A stretch of 64,000 nucleotides of DNA from an uncultured Prevotellaceae bacterium (GTDB lineage: Bacteria > Bacteroidota > Bacteroidia > Bacteroidales > Bacteroidaceae), in NCBI GenBank assembly GCA_937900485.1, contig CALCEL010000063.1, positions 29,249 through 93,248 on the forward strand, read 5' to 3'. Below are positions 1 to 8,353 of the stretch, one piece after another (position 1 is the stretch's first letter; each line of letters opens with the position of its first letter). The translations under genes and the position numbers were made by a program. Below the pieces are notes generated by a model. That model did not search any database and had not been told where the DNA came from. It saw only the letters and a program-made list of their open reading frames with translations.

Positions 1-455
1 GTGAGGATATCGCAGGAAAGATAGCAGCTGAGTTCGGTGTCGACGCTTCTGACGTGCATAATGTGACTGACCTCAACGAGGATGTTGTCGCTGCTTACGA
101 TACTCTTTTGTTAGGTTCATCAACTTGGGGTTGCGGCGACCTTCAGGATGACTGGTACGACGGACTTGAGAAACTCAAGGGTATGGACCTATCTGGTAAG
201 AAGGTGGCTGTGTTCGGATGTGGAGACAGCGCAAGCTACGGCGACACTTTCTGCAATGCCATGGGAACAATCTACGATGATCTTCAGGGTACTGGAGCCA
301 CATTCGTGGGTACAGGTGTTTCTGCTGATGATTATACGTTCGATGACTCTACCGCAGTGAAGGATGGAGTGTTCATCGGTCTTGCCTTGGATGAGGTTAA
401 TGAGGACTTCAAGACAAGCGAGCGTATAAGCAAGTGGAAGAGCATGATTATGTGA
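1..455 (+). CDS. fldA: Flavodoxin (5' end outside window)
   Basis: FMN-containing electron carrier of the cytoplasm that can replace ferredoxin. The reading frame is open to the left edge and begins with E-D-I-A-G-K, which continues the phosphate-binding loop of flavodoxins, so the true start lies upstream; the GTG at 54 is internal. The stretch SSTWGCGDLQDDW carries the FMN-stacking tryptophan loop, and GCGDSASYGDTFC carries the second, tyrosine-containing loop. The end (DFKTSERISKW) is typical of long-chain flavodoxins. A strong terminator follows. PFOR and Rnf, its likely partners, are encoded later in the window. Confidence 0.93.
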   Translation, partial: EDIAGKIAAEFGVDASDVHNVTDLNEDVVAAYDTLLLGSSTWGCGDLQDDWYDGLEKLKGMDLSGKKVAVFGCGDSASYGDTFCNAMGTIYDDLQGTGATFVGTGVSADDYTFDDSTAVKDGVFIGLALDEVNEDFKTSERISKWKSMIM

Positions 456-530
456 TTAAATAACACATATTGTTTTAGCATAATTGTTTTGGTGTCTTAT
501 TGGTTCGTTTTCCGGACTTATTAGACATTT

Positions 531-572
531 GGTAGGAACGACAACCCAACGGCTGATGTTCCTACCTTTTTT
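531..572 (+). terminator. Rho-independent terminator of the flavodoxin gene
   Basis: A 9-bp perfect stem (GGTAGGAAC at 531-539 with GTTCCTACC at 558-566) is followed directly by a run of six T. It ends the flavodoxin transcript and abuts the stop codon of the convergent minus-strand gene. Confidence 0.85.
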
Positions 573-2013
573 ATTGCGCGTAGCTGTGCATGCCTGTAAG
601 CAGATAATTGCATCCGAAGTATGTCATAAGGATTGTCAGAAACGCTAATCTTAAATATAACAGCTTGTGTCTGTCATCCCTAAACCATCTCAGTGTGTTG
701 CTATGAATAGGATAAAGGTATACTATGAAGCTGATTAAAGCCCATGTTTCCTTCGGGTCCCAACTCCAGTATGTTCCCCATGCTGTCTTCGCCCATATAC
801 TACCAAGGGTTATGCCTGTCGCCAGTAAAATCTCGGCGTAGACAAGAATCTTCATGTCTGCCTTGAAAAGGAGAATGGAGAATAGGGCGTATGAGATCAT
901 GATTGTTGTCACGTGGCTTGCTAACCATGGTGATTGCAAGGCTGGCATCAACGGAGTGATTACTGGGTCGAGTGATGAGATGTGTGTCACCAGTAGTATG
1001 GCGGCGGATATTATCAGCGAGTATGTCCTCAGATTTTTGGAGAACAAGGCCAACGATAAGGTAGACAATGCTATAATCTGCATCGTCTCGTAGGTGTTGG
1101 TTAATGGTAGATGCTCGGATATATACCATCTCAGTATGAGTGACAATACTAATGCGGATAAGGTGATTAGTATCAGTGTGTCACATACCACTGGACTCTT
1201 GTGTGTCTTCTCTGTGTAGAACACAAGCAACGTGATACAGAAACAGCAGATGAACAAGATCAGGTTCCATGAGACGTTATTATAGAACACCTCACACTTG
1301 ACTTTGTTCTCACTCTTCATCTGATGACTGGATGTCACCGGAGTGAATAACTCACCTCGTGTCGCCATGATGATGATGGAGAGTTTCTCCTCTATGTCCG
1401 GATATTTGCCTTGAGGGAGACGATACATCATGTCTTTGTCAAAGAAGTCGGCGAACGAGGCTTTCTCTGTTTCTATGTTAAGCTCTTTGAGTGCCTGTTT
1501 CTTTTTCACCTTAATCATCTTCACGTCCTTCCAGTCCTCGGGATGTAGACTCCATGATATGAGAATCTGCTCTGCCGTCAGTCCTTTGTATTTGTGCTTG
1601 CCAGTGATTTTCTGTGTGAAGTCTCTGGCTACTGTGTTGAGTGGACACACTCGTCCGTTGTATAACACTTGCTGGTATTTCAGACTGTCTGCCTGACTAA
1701 GTTTGATGCACTTAGGAGCATTGGCAAGTGTTACGGACTGGGCTGATCCGAACAGAAATAATAATGCTACTATCATCTTCGCAGCATTATCAGTCCCTTT
1801 TTTGTCGTTGTCAGTCTTACTACTTCTCTCCGAAAGAGTGATTACTATATAAATAAGGTATGAAGTAAGTGTAACGACCCACAGCAGATTGAACCACCAT
1901 GAGTCGTAAATAAGTGTATGCGCCGCGTCAGTTCCGGTCCGGTCTTCTATAAACGTAGCAGAAGCCATGACCACACATAATAATGCGGACAGCATAAAAG
2001 GAATATATTTCAT
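571..2013 (-). CDS. ccsA: Cytochrome c biogenesis protein, CcsA/ResC type with N-terminal ResB-like part
   Basis: Membrane protein that handles heme for covalent attachment to apocytochromes c outside the cytoplasmic membrane (System II). The 480 residues have two N-terminal membrane segments, a hydrophilic periplasmic part (about 95-245), then many membrane segments. The tryptophan-rich heme-handling WWD motif WGTYWSWDPKETW is at about 412-424, with candidate heme-ligand histidines in ASHVTTIM and YPIHSN. Length and layout fit the short ResB-CcsA fusions of Bacteroidota. Its start overlaps the stop of the upstream RidA-like gene (TAATG), so translation is probably coupled. Two c-type heme lipoproteins are encoded just upstream, so it may serve them. 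Confidence 0.85.
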   Translation of the reverse strand: MKYIPFMLSALLCVVMASATFIEDRTGTDAAHTLIYDSWWFNLLWVVTLTSYLIYIVITLSERSSKTDNDKKGTDNAAKMIVALLFLFGSAQSVTLANAPKCIKLSQADSLKYQQVLYNGRVCPLNTVARDFTQKITGKHKYKGLTAEQILISWSLHPEDWKDVKMIKVKKKQALKELNIETEKASFADFFDKDMMYRLPQGKYPDIEEKLSIIIMATRGELFTPVTSSHQMKSENKVKCEVFYNNVSWNLILFICCFCITLLVFYTEKTHKSPVVCDTLILITLSALVLSLILRWYISEHLPLTNTYETMQIIALSTLSLALFSKNLRTYSLIISAAILLVTHISSLDPVITPLMPALQSPWLASHVTTIMISYALFSILLFKADMKILVYAEILLATGITLGSIWAKTAWGTYWSWDPKETWALISFIVYLYPIHSNTLRWFRDDRHKLLYLRLAFLTILMTYFGCNYLLTGMHSYAQ

Positions 2014-3155
2014 TAGAAATCTTTATGATTTGTGTGTCGTCTATCTATTGCTACGCATTCCATTTCTATCAACCATGTAGGACGACAGACAGGAGCCAAC
2101 GTGAGTACGAACGGTGTCTTGGCAAACTTTTTCTTGAACATTTTGTTAACAACCTGATAGTCTGCTGTGTCACGTAGGTATACTATAATCTGAGCGACGT
2201 CGTCGAAGCTCATTCCGCCTTCCTCAAGCAGTTTCTCCACGTTCTCCCACATTCTCTCAGTCTGTCTAACGATGTCGCCGACATACATTACCTCACCTTT
2301 GTTGTTGATAGATGCTGTTCCTGAGATGTAGATATGACCTCTTTCACCGTACTCCACTAACGTTCCTCGTTCGAAAGTCACACCATACTCATAAGTAGGA
2401 TTCAGGTGTGTTGGTGCGTAGAGGTAACGCTGCTGGTCAGGGGTAAGTCCGACCAAGGCGTACGTGCCAAGCTGTATGATTGCCTTCGGGTCGGCAGGCA
2501 TGCCGCCAATACCTGTTGATGAGATATAGTGCGTTTTCTCTGTCAGTCCGTTGAGTATGAAGTTTTCCTTACGCGCCTTAACCATTCCTGCGTACTGAAT
2601 GTCCACGTCTCTGACATAGAACCACGTTCTCAGACAGTTGTCAGCTATGTTGGCACCGTAAGTCGCAAGCATCTTCTCATACTCCTTCAGCAGATACTCA
2701 GTCTGATATGCTGAGTCGCCCTTGCCAATAAGCAGTCCCATCTTCCATAGATGTTTGTAGCCGTTATGCTCGGAAACTGTCACGCCATTCTCTTTAAAAA
2801 TCTTCGTGCCTCTCTGACTGTATATCCACAAAGCGATCTTCGTACCATCGAGAGGTGGTTGCTGTATGTAGCTGACACTGCATTCTGTGTTTGCGTCCTG
2901 TGTCATTAATGGCACCTGGTTGACAGCGTCGCTGAGAAAGTATCTTTTAAACACTACACTTGTTCCCTCGAACTGACTTGTCTGACTAAGTAACTGCTCA
3001 GCCCTATACATTCTCTGAAGCTGACTCTCAAAACTGTCGCCTTTCGCTTCAAGATGAACAATGGCATGTAATTCGTCAACACCATTTTCTCCAGTGAAAA
3101 GTGATACCTCAGCATTTGATGCTATATCATCCCAAAATATCTTTTCAAAATCCAT
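2013..3155 (-). CDS. RidA/YjgF-like two-domain protein
   Basis: A cytoplasmic protein of 380 residues with no signal peptide. The C-terminal third (from about 255, GTASINNKGEVMYVGD to the segment with VAQIIVYLRD) has the layout of the RidA (YjgF/UK114) fold, whose simple members hydrolyse reactive enamines and imines. The longer N-terminal part resembles the Rid-like half of chorismatase-type (FkbO/Hyg5) proteins, but I cannot assign a substrate. It has a candidate -7 box 17 bp upstream and is translationally coupled to the CcsA-type gene, an odd pairing that suggests a link to heme or cytochrome maturation. Family level is fairly sure; function is unknown. Confidence 0.7.
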   Translation of the reverse strand: MDFEKIFWDDIASNAEVSLFTGENGVDELHAIVHLEAKGDSFESQLQRMYRAEQLLSQTSQFEGTSVVFKRYFLSDAVNQVPLMTQDANTECSVSYIQQPPLDGTKIALWIYSQRGTKIFKENGVTVSEHNGYKHLWKMGLLIGKGDSAYQTEYLLKEYEKMLATYGANIADNCLRTWFYVRDVDIQYAGMVKARKENFILNGLTEKTHYISSTGIGGMPADPKAIIQLGTYALVGLTPDQQRYLYAPTHLNPTYEYGVTFERGTLVEYGERGHIYISGTASINNKGEVMYVGDIVRQTERMWENVEKLLEEGGMSFDDVAQIIVYLRDTADYQVVNKMFKKKFAKTPFVLTLAPVCRPTWLIEMECVAIDRRHTNHKDF

Positions 3156-3171
3156 GCTTTTTAAGTTTTTG

Positions 3172-3179
3172 CAAAGATA
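3172..3179 (-). promoter_or_regulatory. Candidate -7 promoter box for the RidA-like/ccsA pair
   Basis: TATCTTTG on the minus strand fits the Bacteroidota -7 consensus TAnnTTTG and lies 17 bp upstream of the start codon. No good -33 TTG is visible at the right distance, so this is tentative. Confidence 0.35.
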
Positions 3180-3187
3180 ATATTTTT

Positions 3188-3949
3188 TTATTCTTTGGCT
3201 CCGTTATCAATCCAGTTTTTAATGATGGTCTGGAACGCCTCGTACTTGTCATCTATAAACAGTGCAGGGTGGTGGTAACCAACCGTAGAGTCCCCCTCTG
3301 TTATCACCTTATATAAAAAGCTTGAGTCAGATTTGTTAGGCATCACACGCTGATAGTCAGGATTCTTGTATGAGACCTGGTTGACAAGTGATTTGTATGC
3401 GTTTTCTTTTGTTAAGTCGAGGTGTCCGGCTCCAGTTGACGAACGGTGACATTTAGAGCAGTTCGTCTGTTCACCTTGAAACACGTAGTTGTTGATTAAT
3501 CCGAACATGCTGACATCAAGTTTTCCCACGTTTATCTTAATAGTGTCCTTGATGTCATGTCCTTCCGGTATCGTATACGAATAAATAGTCTGTATTCGTT
3601 TACGTAAAGAGCTGACGATGGCAATCTCAACACTATTAACGTTCACGCTGACATTTGTCAATGTATCGCTTACCTCCGTTGAGTCTGTCGCTTCGGAAGG
3701 TATCACATTTTGTATCAGTGCATATTCGCTGTCGTCATTGAAACCTGCGATGGTAACGCTGTATTTGCCGCTCCATGTTTTTTTCCCGACAAATGTGCCG
3801 TCAATAACAATTGTGTAACCTGTGCTCTCCGGTACGTATGTCTTCTCGGGGATGGAGCCGTCGTCACAACCTGTTACCATCAACAGGGTGATGACCGCAC
3901 ATAGCGCACAACTCACTCTGTAAAAAAATCTCTTTACACTTATCATCAT
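3188..3949 (-). CDS. Mono-heme c-type cytochrome lipoprotein
   Basis: Exported lipoprotein of 253 residues: hydrophobic signal followed by a lipobox with Cys28 (LLMVTGC). It has one heme-binding motif CSKCH at about 164-168 in the C-terminal half, in a short cytochrome-like domain (GHLDLTKENAYKSLVN). Residues 35-150 look like a beta-rich domain I do not recognise. It sits 8 bp downstream of the porin gene at 3958-5175 in the same direction, so the two are surely co-transcribed. Likely role: electron transfer at the outer or inner membrane face next to the di-heme oxidoreductase. The substrate is unknown. Confidence 0.75.
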   Translation of the reverse strand: MMISVKRFFYRVSCALCAVITLLMVTGCDDGSIPEKTYVPESTGYTIVIDGTFVGKKTWSGKYSVTIAGFNDDSEYALIQNVIPSEATDSTEVSDTLTNVSVNVNSVEIAIVSSLRKRIQTIYSYTIPEGHDIKDTIKINVGKLDVSMFGLINNYVFQGEQTNCSKCHRSSTGAGHLDLTKENAYKSLVNQVSYKNPDYQRVMPNKSDSSFLYKVITEGDSTVGYHHPALFIDDKYEAFQTIIKNWIDNGAKE

Positions 3950-3957
3950 ACTCTATT

Positions 3958-5175
3958 TTAGAAAGCGTACTGTAACATCACTACAGCGCTGTGTTTAGCA
4001 ACGCCGAGGTCATCATTGTCTCTGTCAAGTTGTGTGTCGTGACCAGTTCTTCCGATAAACTGATACATAGCAGACAGTTTCAGTCCGGTGTCCTTGATGA
4101 AGTAGTTACATCCGACCGCTGGCATGTTAAGGAAACCATCTTTATCTGTTCCGTTTCTATCCATAAGGTCATAGCGTGCTGTAACCTGAAGTTGTGGATT
4201 CACGAAATAGCCCGCCTGTACATATCCCCCTTTATAGTCGTATGTGTCATCCACCTTTTGTCTTTCTGTGAAGCCCACGTGCATCCAATAGAACTCACCT
4301 CCGAGGTAGAGTCTGTTGTGCAGCCATGCGAATTCTAGTCCGTATCTCTGGTCGTTTGTGCTCTCGCTCTCAGACTCGACGTTGAGATTAGCGGCACCGG
4401 CAATCATGAGTTTATTCTCATGCAGAAGGTTAGGGTTGCCCTGTGTCTTAGGCATGACTCCCATAGGCATCCATGCTATTCTTCCCGCATAGAGTAAAGA
4501 AGGAATGTGCCAGTCGTCAGACAACGTCTTAGTCGCAGTGTTAGAGCCTGCTCCTGTTCCGTTGAACATGCCAGCCTCGTAGCTCCAGTACTTACCCATC
4601 ATACCATGGAACTCAACACCAAGGTCGAAGCCTGTTCCTATAGTAGGTGTTACAGCGTTGAGACGATAGTCCATGATGGTTGACGCAGTGAGTGAGGTTG
4701 GAAGAGAAGGCATCAGAGTCTCTCCGAGAGTAGTCAGATAGGCGTGGCTGAAAGGAGTCTTGAATTTACCCACCTTAACAGCGAATCCTCTGTTCACGTT
4801 TATGTCGAACCATGCCTGTTGGAGAAGTTTTGCGCCTGTCGCACTTGCATTGATGGTAAGGTTATATGTAATCTTGTTCCAAGCCTTACCAGTGAAGCCG
4901 AGACAAGCGTATGGAATACAGAATCCAGAGTTTGCCACATTATCCTGGTTGTATGCTTTGTCCAGTCCCTCGTCATCATAGTAGTTGAAGTTCAATGATG
5001 TCTGCATCAGAAGATAAGGCTTGAAGCTGAAAGCACCGTCTTTAGACTCAAACTGCAGTCCTCTGTCACCATTGATAGAGACTATTCCGTTGTCAGACAG
5101 TCCGTCAGGGTTTTGTGCGTTAGCAGCGGCGCATGCCACAACTGCCATTGCTGATATGATAAATTTTTTAATCAT
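3958..5175 (-). CDS. Outer-membrane porin (OprO/OprP-like beta-barrel)
   Basis: A 405-residue protein with a cleavable signal peptide (cut after about ANA, residue 20) and a long series of amphipathic beta strands ending in the aromatic residue expected for outer-membrane barrels (VVMLQYAF). The start SINGDRGLQFESKDGAFSFKPYLLM and the repeated aromatic strands are typical of phosphate-selective-porin-like proteins of Bacteroidota. The real solute cannot be read from sequence. It lies between a di-heme oxidoreductase (43 bp upstream) and a mono-heme lipoprotein (8 bp downstream), so it probably provides the outer-membrane pore for that redox system. Confidence 0.78.
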   Translation of the reverse strand: MIKKFIISAMAVVACAAANAQNPDGLSDNGIVSINGDRGLQFESKDGAFSFKPYLLMQTSLNFNYYDDEGLDKAYNQDNVANSGFCIPYACLGFTGKAWNKITYNLTINASATGAKLLQQAWFDINVNRGFAVKVGKFKTPFSHAYLTTLGETLMPSLPTSLTASTIMDYRLNAVTPTIGTGFDLGVEFHGMMGKYWSYEAGMFNGTGAGSNTATKTLSDDWHIPSLLYAGRIAWMPMGVMPKTQGNPNLLHENKLMIAGAANLNVESESESTNDQRYGLEFAWLHNRLYLGGEFYWMHVGFTERQKVDDTYDYKGGYVQAGYFVNPQLQVTARYDLMDRNGTDKDGFLNMPAVGCNYFIKDTGLKLSAMYQFIGRTGHDTQLDRDNDDLGVAKHSAVVMLQYAF

Positions 5176-5218
5176 AGTTCCTTGTATTTATTGTATGTTT
5201 TTTTATTTCTTAATTATA

Positions 5219-6817
5219 TTACAGAGACTGGAGGAAGATAATCAGAGCATCTCTGTCCGCCTTGTCCATATTCTTAAACAGATTCTTACTTGCTTCACCC
5301 TCACCTCCGTGCCACATGATAGCCTCGATGAAGTTACGCGCGCGTCCGTCGTGTAGGAAATGTGTGTGTCCGTTGACTTTTTTCTGAAGACCTATTCCCC
5401 AAAGTGGGGTAGTCCTCCACTCGTTGCCCTGTGCTAGTCCGCTGACGAAGTTGTCGTTAAGTCCGACACCCATAATTTCCGACCCCATATCATGTAAGAG
5501 GTAGTCAGAGTACGGATGTATAGTCTGACTTCCAAGCCAAGGCAGCTCTGTACCGTTGAGTAATGTCGCTCCTCTGTTTCGTGTGTGAAGTGTAGTCACG
5601 TGGCACAGATGACACTTAGCTTTATAAAAAGCGTTCTCACCTTTCTCTGTCGCGGCTCTCTCAGTCATGGTGAGAGTAGTACCATCGCTTTTGGTAAGTG
5701 TGACGTTAGTTCTTGTGCTTCCCAACCTACGCGCTGGTACGCCCAGTCCGTGCAAATACAGATCCACGTTCTCCATATCCTCCGTAGATATCTCTAGATG
5801 ATCGTAGAGGTAGGAGTATAGTTCTTCACGTGTCTTGATATTTGGATACACATTCTGTGCCATGAGGGAATCGACGTACTGCCACATCTGGCTTTGTCCC
5901 TCGCATATTTCCTCTGGGTATCTTGAGTTCGTGGCACCCATGTCACTTGAGAATCCCAGCTCTACGGTGAGGTCGAGATGCTGTGCCTTGTTACCAGACA
6001 ATCCTATACCTGTAACACCAGCCTCAGTGATGTAGTTACATCTACCCGAGATACCATATTCAGGATAGTTGCTCTTGGCGGCGAGACTTTCTATCTCACT
6101 TCTGTCGAGAGCCATCATCTGTCCCATACCCACATGTCGGAGTGGTATTCTGACAGTGCAGAACAGTTCGTCAGGAGAAATCGTGACGTACTCTTTCTTC
6201 ACGTCGTCCCACATCTGCTTGTACCAGTCGACGATCTTGAAATTCGGCTTGACCAGTTCATATTTCTCGCCGTCCGGGAAGGAGTAGGTGACAGAGTCCC
6301 ATGTCACCTCAAGTTTACCCTCTGCGTCAACACCATACACGCTTTGGTCATGAATGACACGTCCGTAGTCCTGGAAAAAGACACCGTTCTTTCTTGTTAT
6401 GTAAACCAGCATGGCAGACATACCATTCGAGCCGGATCCATATACCTTCTTACCCTCAGAGTTTGTGTAGAGATAGTTCCATACGCCTGGGTTTGACCTA
6501 CCCGCATTCATGTGGCATGAAGCGCAGGAATAACCTGCGTACACAGGTCCGTAACTTTTCGTCACGTTATCATAGAGACTGTTGCCTCTCTGAAATCTTG
6601 TTGAGTAAGTTCCTGAGAGCCACTCAGCGTCGATGTCGTATGCTTTACTGGAGTTATAGAATATAGTTGATGTTCCGGCGGAGAGAGCATATCCTTTTGA
6701 TATGTCCGTAGCGTGCTTCAACTCAAACTCCTCCACATCCATTTGCCCGTCCTCACTGCATGAGGTGATTGTTATCACGGACAGTAAAGCCAATATATTA
6801 GTCAAATATTTATTCAT
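5219..6817 (-). CDS. Di-heme oxidoreductase family lipoprotein (DHOR/DUF1111)
   Basis: Exported lipoprotein (lipobox Cys20, TITSC) of 532 residues with two c-type heme motifs, CASCH at 98-102 and CHLCH at 402-406. The layout, with a first heme in YSCASCHMNAGRS and a second before a stretch containing DLLHDMG, WRTTPLWG, LHDGRARN and EAIMWHGGE, matches the di-heme oxidoreductase family (formerly DUF1111, loosely called thiol oxidoreductase). This is the family often encoded beside imelysin proteins in iron-responsive clusters, and an imelysin gene is next upstream. Redox chemistry on a metal is plausible but unproven. The last residues (ALIIFLQSL) are the usual family C-terminus. Confidence 0.88.
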   Translation of the reverse strand: MNKYLTNILALLSVITITSCSEDGQMDVEEFELKHATDISKGYALSAGTSTIFYNSSKAYDIDAEWLSGTYSTRFQRGNSLYDNVTKSYGPVYAGYSCASCHMNAGRSNPGVWNYLYTNSEGKKVYGSGSNGMSAMLVYITRKNGVFFQDYGRVIHDQSVYGVDAEGKLEVTWDSVTYSFPDGEKYELVKPNFKIVDWYKQMWDDVKKEYVTISPDELFCTVRIPLRHVGMGQMMALDRSEIESLAAKSNYPEYGISGRCNYITEAGVTGIGLSGNKAQHLDLTVELGFSSDMGATNSRYPEEICEGQSQMWQYVDSLMAQNVYPNIKTREELYSYLYDHLEISTEDMENVDLYLHGLGVPARRLGSTRTNVTLTKSDGTTLTMTERAATEKGENAFYKAKCHLCHVTTLHTRNRGATLLNGTELPWLGSQTIHPYSDYLLHDMGSEIMGVGLNDNFVSGLAQGNEWRTTPLWGIGLQKKVNGHTHFLHDGRARNFIEAIMWHGGEGEASKNLFKNMDKADRDALIIFLQSL

Positions 6818-7060
6818 CCTGTATGAGTTGCATAATGCTTTAGTGACACTATCGGTGTATCTGAATTACTTAGACGATGAGTTAATTTATGAGAAAACTG
6901 AATAATATAATGTGTCAACGAGTCTCTGTCAATACTTATTGTACATTCTTAAAACAGTATAATTCTTATAAACTTAAATCTTTCCGATATTCATGTAACC
7001 ACATTTTAAAATATATAATATAAAAACACTATGATAAGACAAGTAGTATTAAGCACAAAA

Positions 7061-7091
7061 GTGAAGGGGGGAAATTCCCACCTTCACATAT
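7061..7091 (-). terminator. Hairpin after the imelysin gene
   Basis: On the minus strand GTGAAGG-TGGGA pairs with TCCC-CCTTCAC across one mismatch and is followed by TTTTG. It lies 23 bp beyond the imelysin stop and may separate the porin-imelysin transcript from the di-heme gene. The remaining sequence from 6818 to 7060 is AT-rich with no gene. Confidence 0.55.
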
Positions 7092-7109
7092 AGAGTTATT
7101 TGGTTTTTA

Positions 7110-8318
7110 TTAATACTCAACCTCTGTCCAGTGCTTGTAGAGGAGAGCAGCGTCCTGCTTGAGGAGGAGAGCCACGTTAACTGAGTAGTTCAGCCAAGCG
7201 TCTGTTGAAGCGCTGTAGCTAGTGTCAGAAGTTGTACGTGGGTTACCGTCCAAGAAGAGAAGGTACTCTAGAGTGTGGAAACCACGGAGTGACTGTGCAG
7301 CCTCGATAGCCTCATTCTCCTCATCATAGTCACCAGACCAGTCGAGGTCAGACCACTTCTGTGAAGCGAGGATTCCCTTGATACCATCCTCATCGAGTGG
7401 CCATGAGTCCATGTTAGGGTCAAGACCGAGCTCAGATACAGGGCCGAAGAGGAATGCCTCAGATGTCTCCCATGGCTGACGAGCGTCCATCCATGCATCG
7501 CAAGCAGCCTCGAAGTTTTTGTCGGAAGGATTCTTCTGCAAGTTGAGCACTGCAGTGTAGAGAGCAGAGTTCTTCTCATTCAGATCTTTGTATGTAGGGA
7601 GAACAACGATGTCAACATAGTTGTCGATAATCTCCTGACAGTCAGACTCTGAAAGCTCAGAAATCTTACCTTTCAGCTTCTCGAGGTCAGAAACGAGAGT
7701 AGCGCATGCCTGCATAGCAGCCACTGTCTCTTTGCTGTTGATGTTGTTGCGGAAAGGCTGTGGGATGGCGTCGATAGCAGTCCAAGCGTCGACTACATCT
7801 TGCCATACTGTAGTTGCGTATGAGCGGATGTCATTTCTTGACGCAAACTTAACCATGATAGAAGCAGTTGGGTTTGAGCTTTTCATGATTGAAGAGTAGT
7901 CAAAAGAACTAAGGTCCTCTTCTATACGTACGTTTACGAGTGAGTTGGCGATAGAGACGATGTTGTTTTTGTAGTCGTTACGTGAGTGCCATGAGTACCA
8001 AGACTCAACAGCGTAGAGAGCCTCATCTGTGTTACCACTAATATACAAGTCATATGGCTCTCCAATTTTAGATGTACCGACCTCATTGGCGATATCGATA
8101 CAACCGTCAATGATCTGCTCAACACAAGACTCTGCAGAAGTGTAGCCTGAACCAGCGACGTGATTCTTGAAGGCGTTACCGAAACCTACCGCAGTCTCGC
8201 TGTCGACAACCTTGCCGTTTTCGTTGCCGTTTTCGTTATCATCGTCATCACCGCATGAAGTGAATGACATGCCAAGTCCCAGCACGAGGAGACCCATTAA
8301 TAAGAAATTTCTTTTCAT
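7110..8318 (-). CDS. Imelysin family lipoprotein (M75-like, iron-regulated)
   Basis: Exported lipoprotein of 402 residues: signal ending at lipobox Cys22 (FTSC), then an Asp/Asn/Gly-rich linker. The helical body carries the imelysin signature GxHxxE as GFHTLEYLLF near residue 350, and a stretch around LFGPVSELGLDPNMDSWP typical of the ICMP/IrpA group. Imelysins are usually induced by iron limitation and are thought to act in periplasmic or surface iron handling; real peptidase activity is doubtful. Gene order porin-imelysin with a 35-bp gap and a di-heme oxidoreductase downstream supports a metal uptake role. Confidence 0.9.
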   Translation of the reverse strand: MKRNFLLMGLLVLGLGMSFTSCGDDDDNENGNENGKVVDSETAVGFGNAFKNHVAGSGYTSAESCVEQIIDGCIDIANEVGTSKIGEPYDLYISGNTDEALYAVESWYSWHSRNDYKNNIVSIANSLVNVRIEEDLSSFDYSSIMKSSNPTASIMVKFASRNDIRSYATTVWQDVVDAWTAIDAIPQPFRNNINSKETVAAMQACATLVSDLEKLKGKISELSESDCQEIIDNYVDIVVLPTYKDLNEKNSALYTAVLNLQKNPSDKNFEAACDAWMDARQPWETSEAFLFGPVSELGLDPNMDSWPLDEDGIKGILASQKWSDLDWSGDYDEENEAIEAAQSLRGFHTLEYLLFLDGNPRTTSDTSYSASTDAWLNYSVNVALLLKQDAALLYKHWTEVEY

Positions 8319-8353
8319 TTTGTTTTTAAATTAAATATTTTCAAGTATTTATT

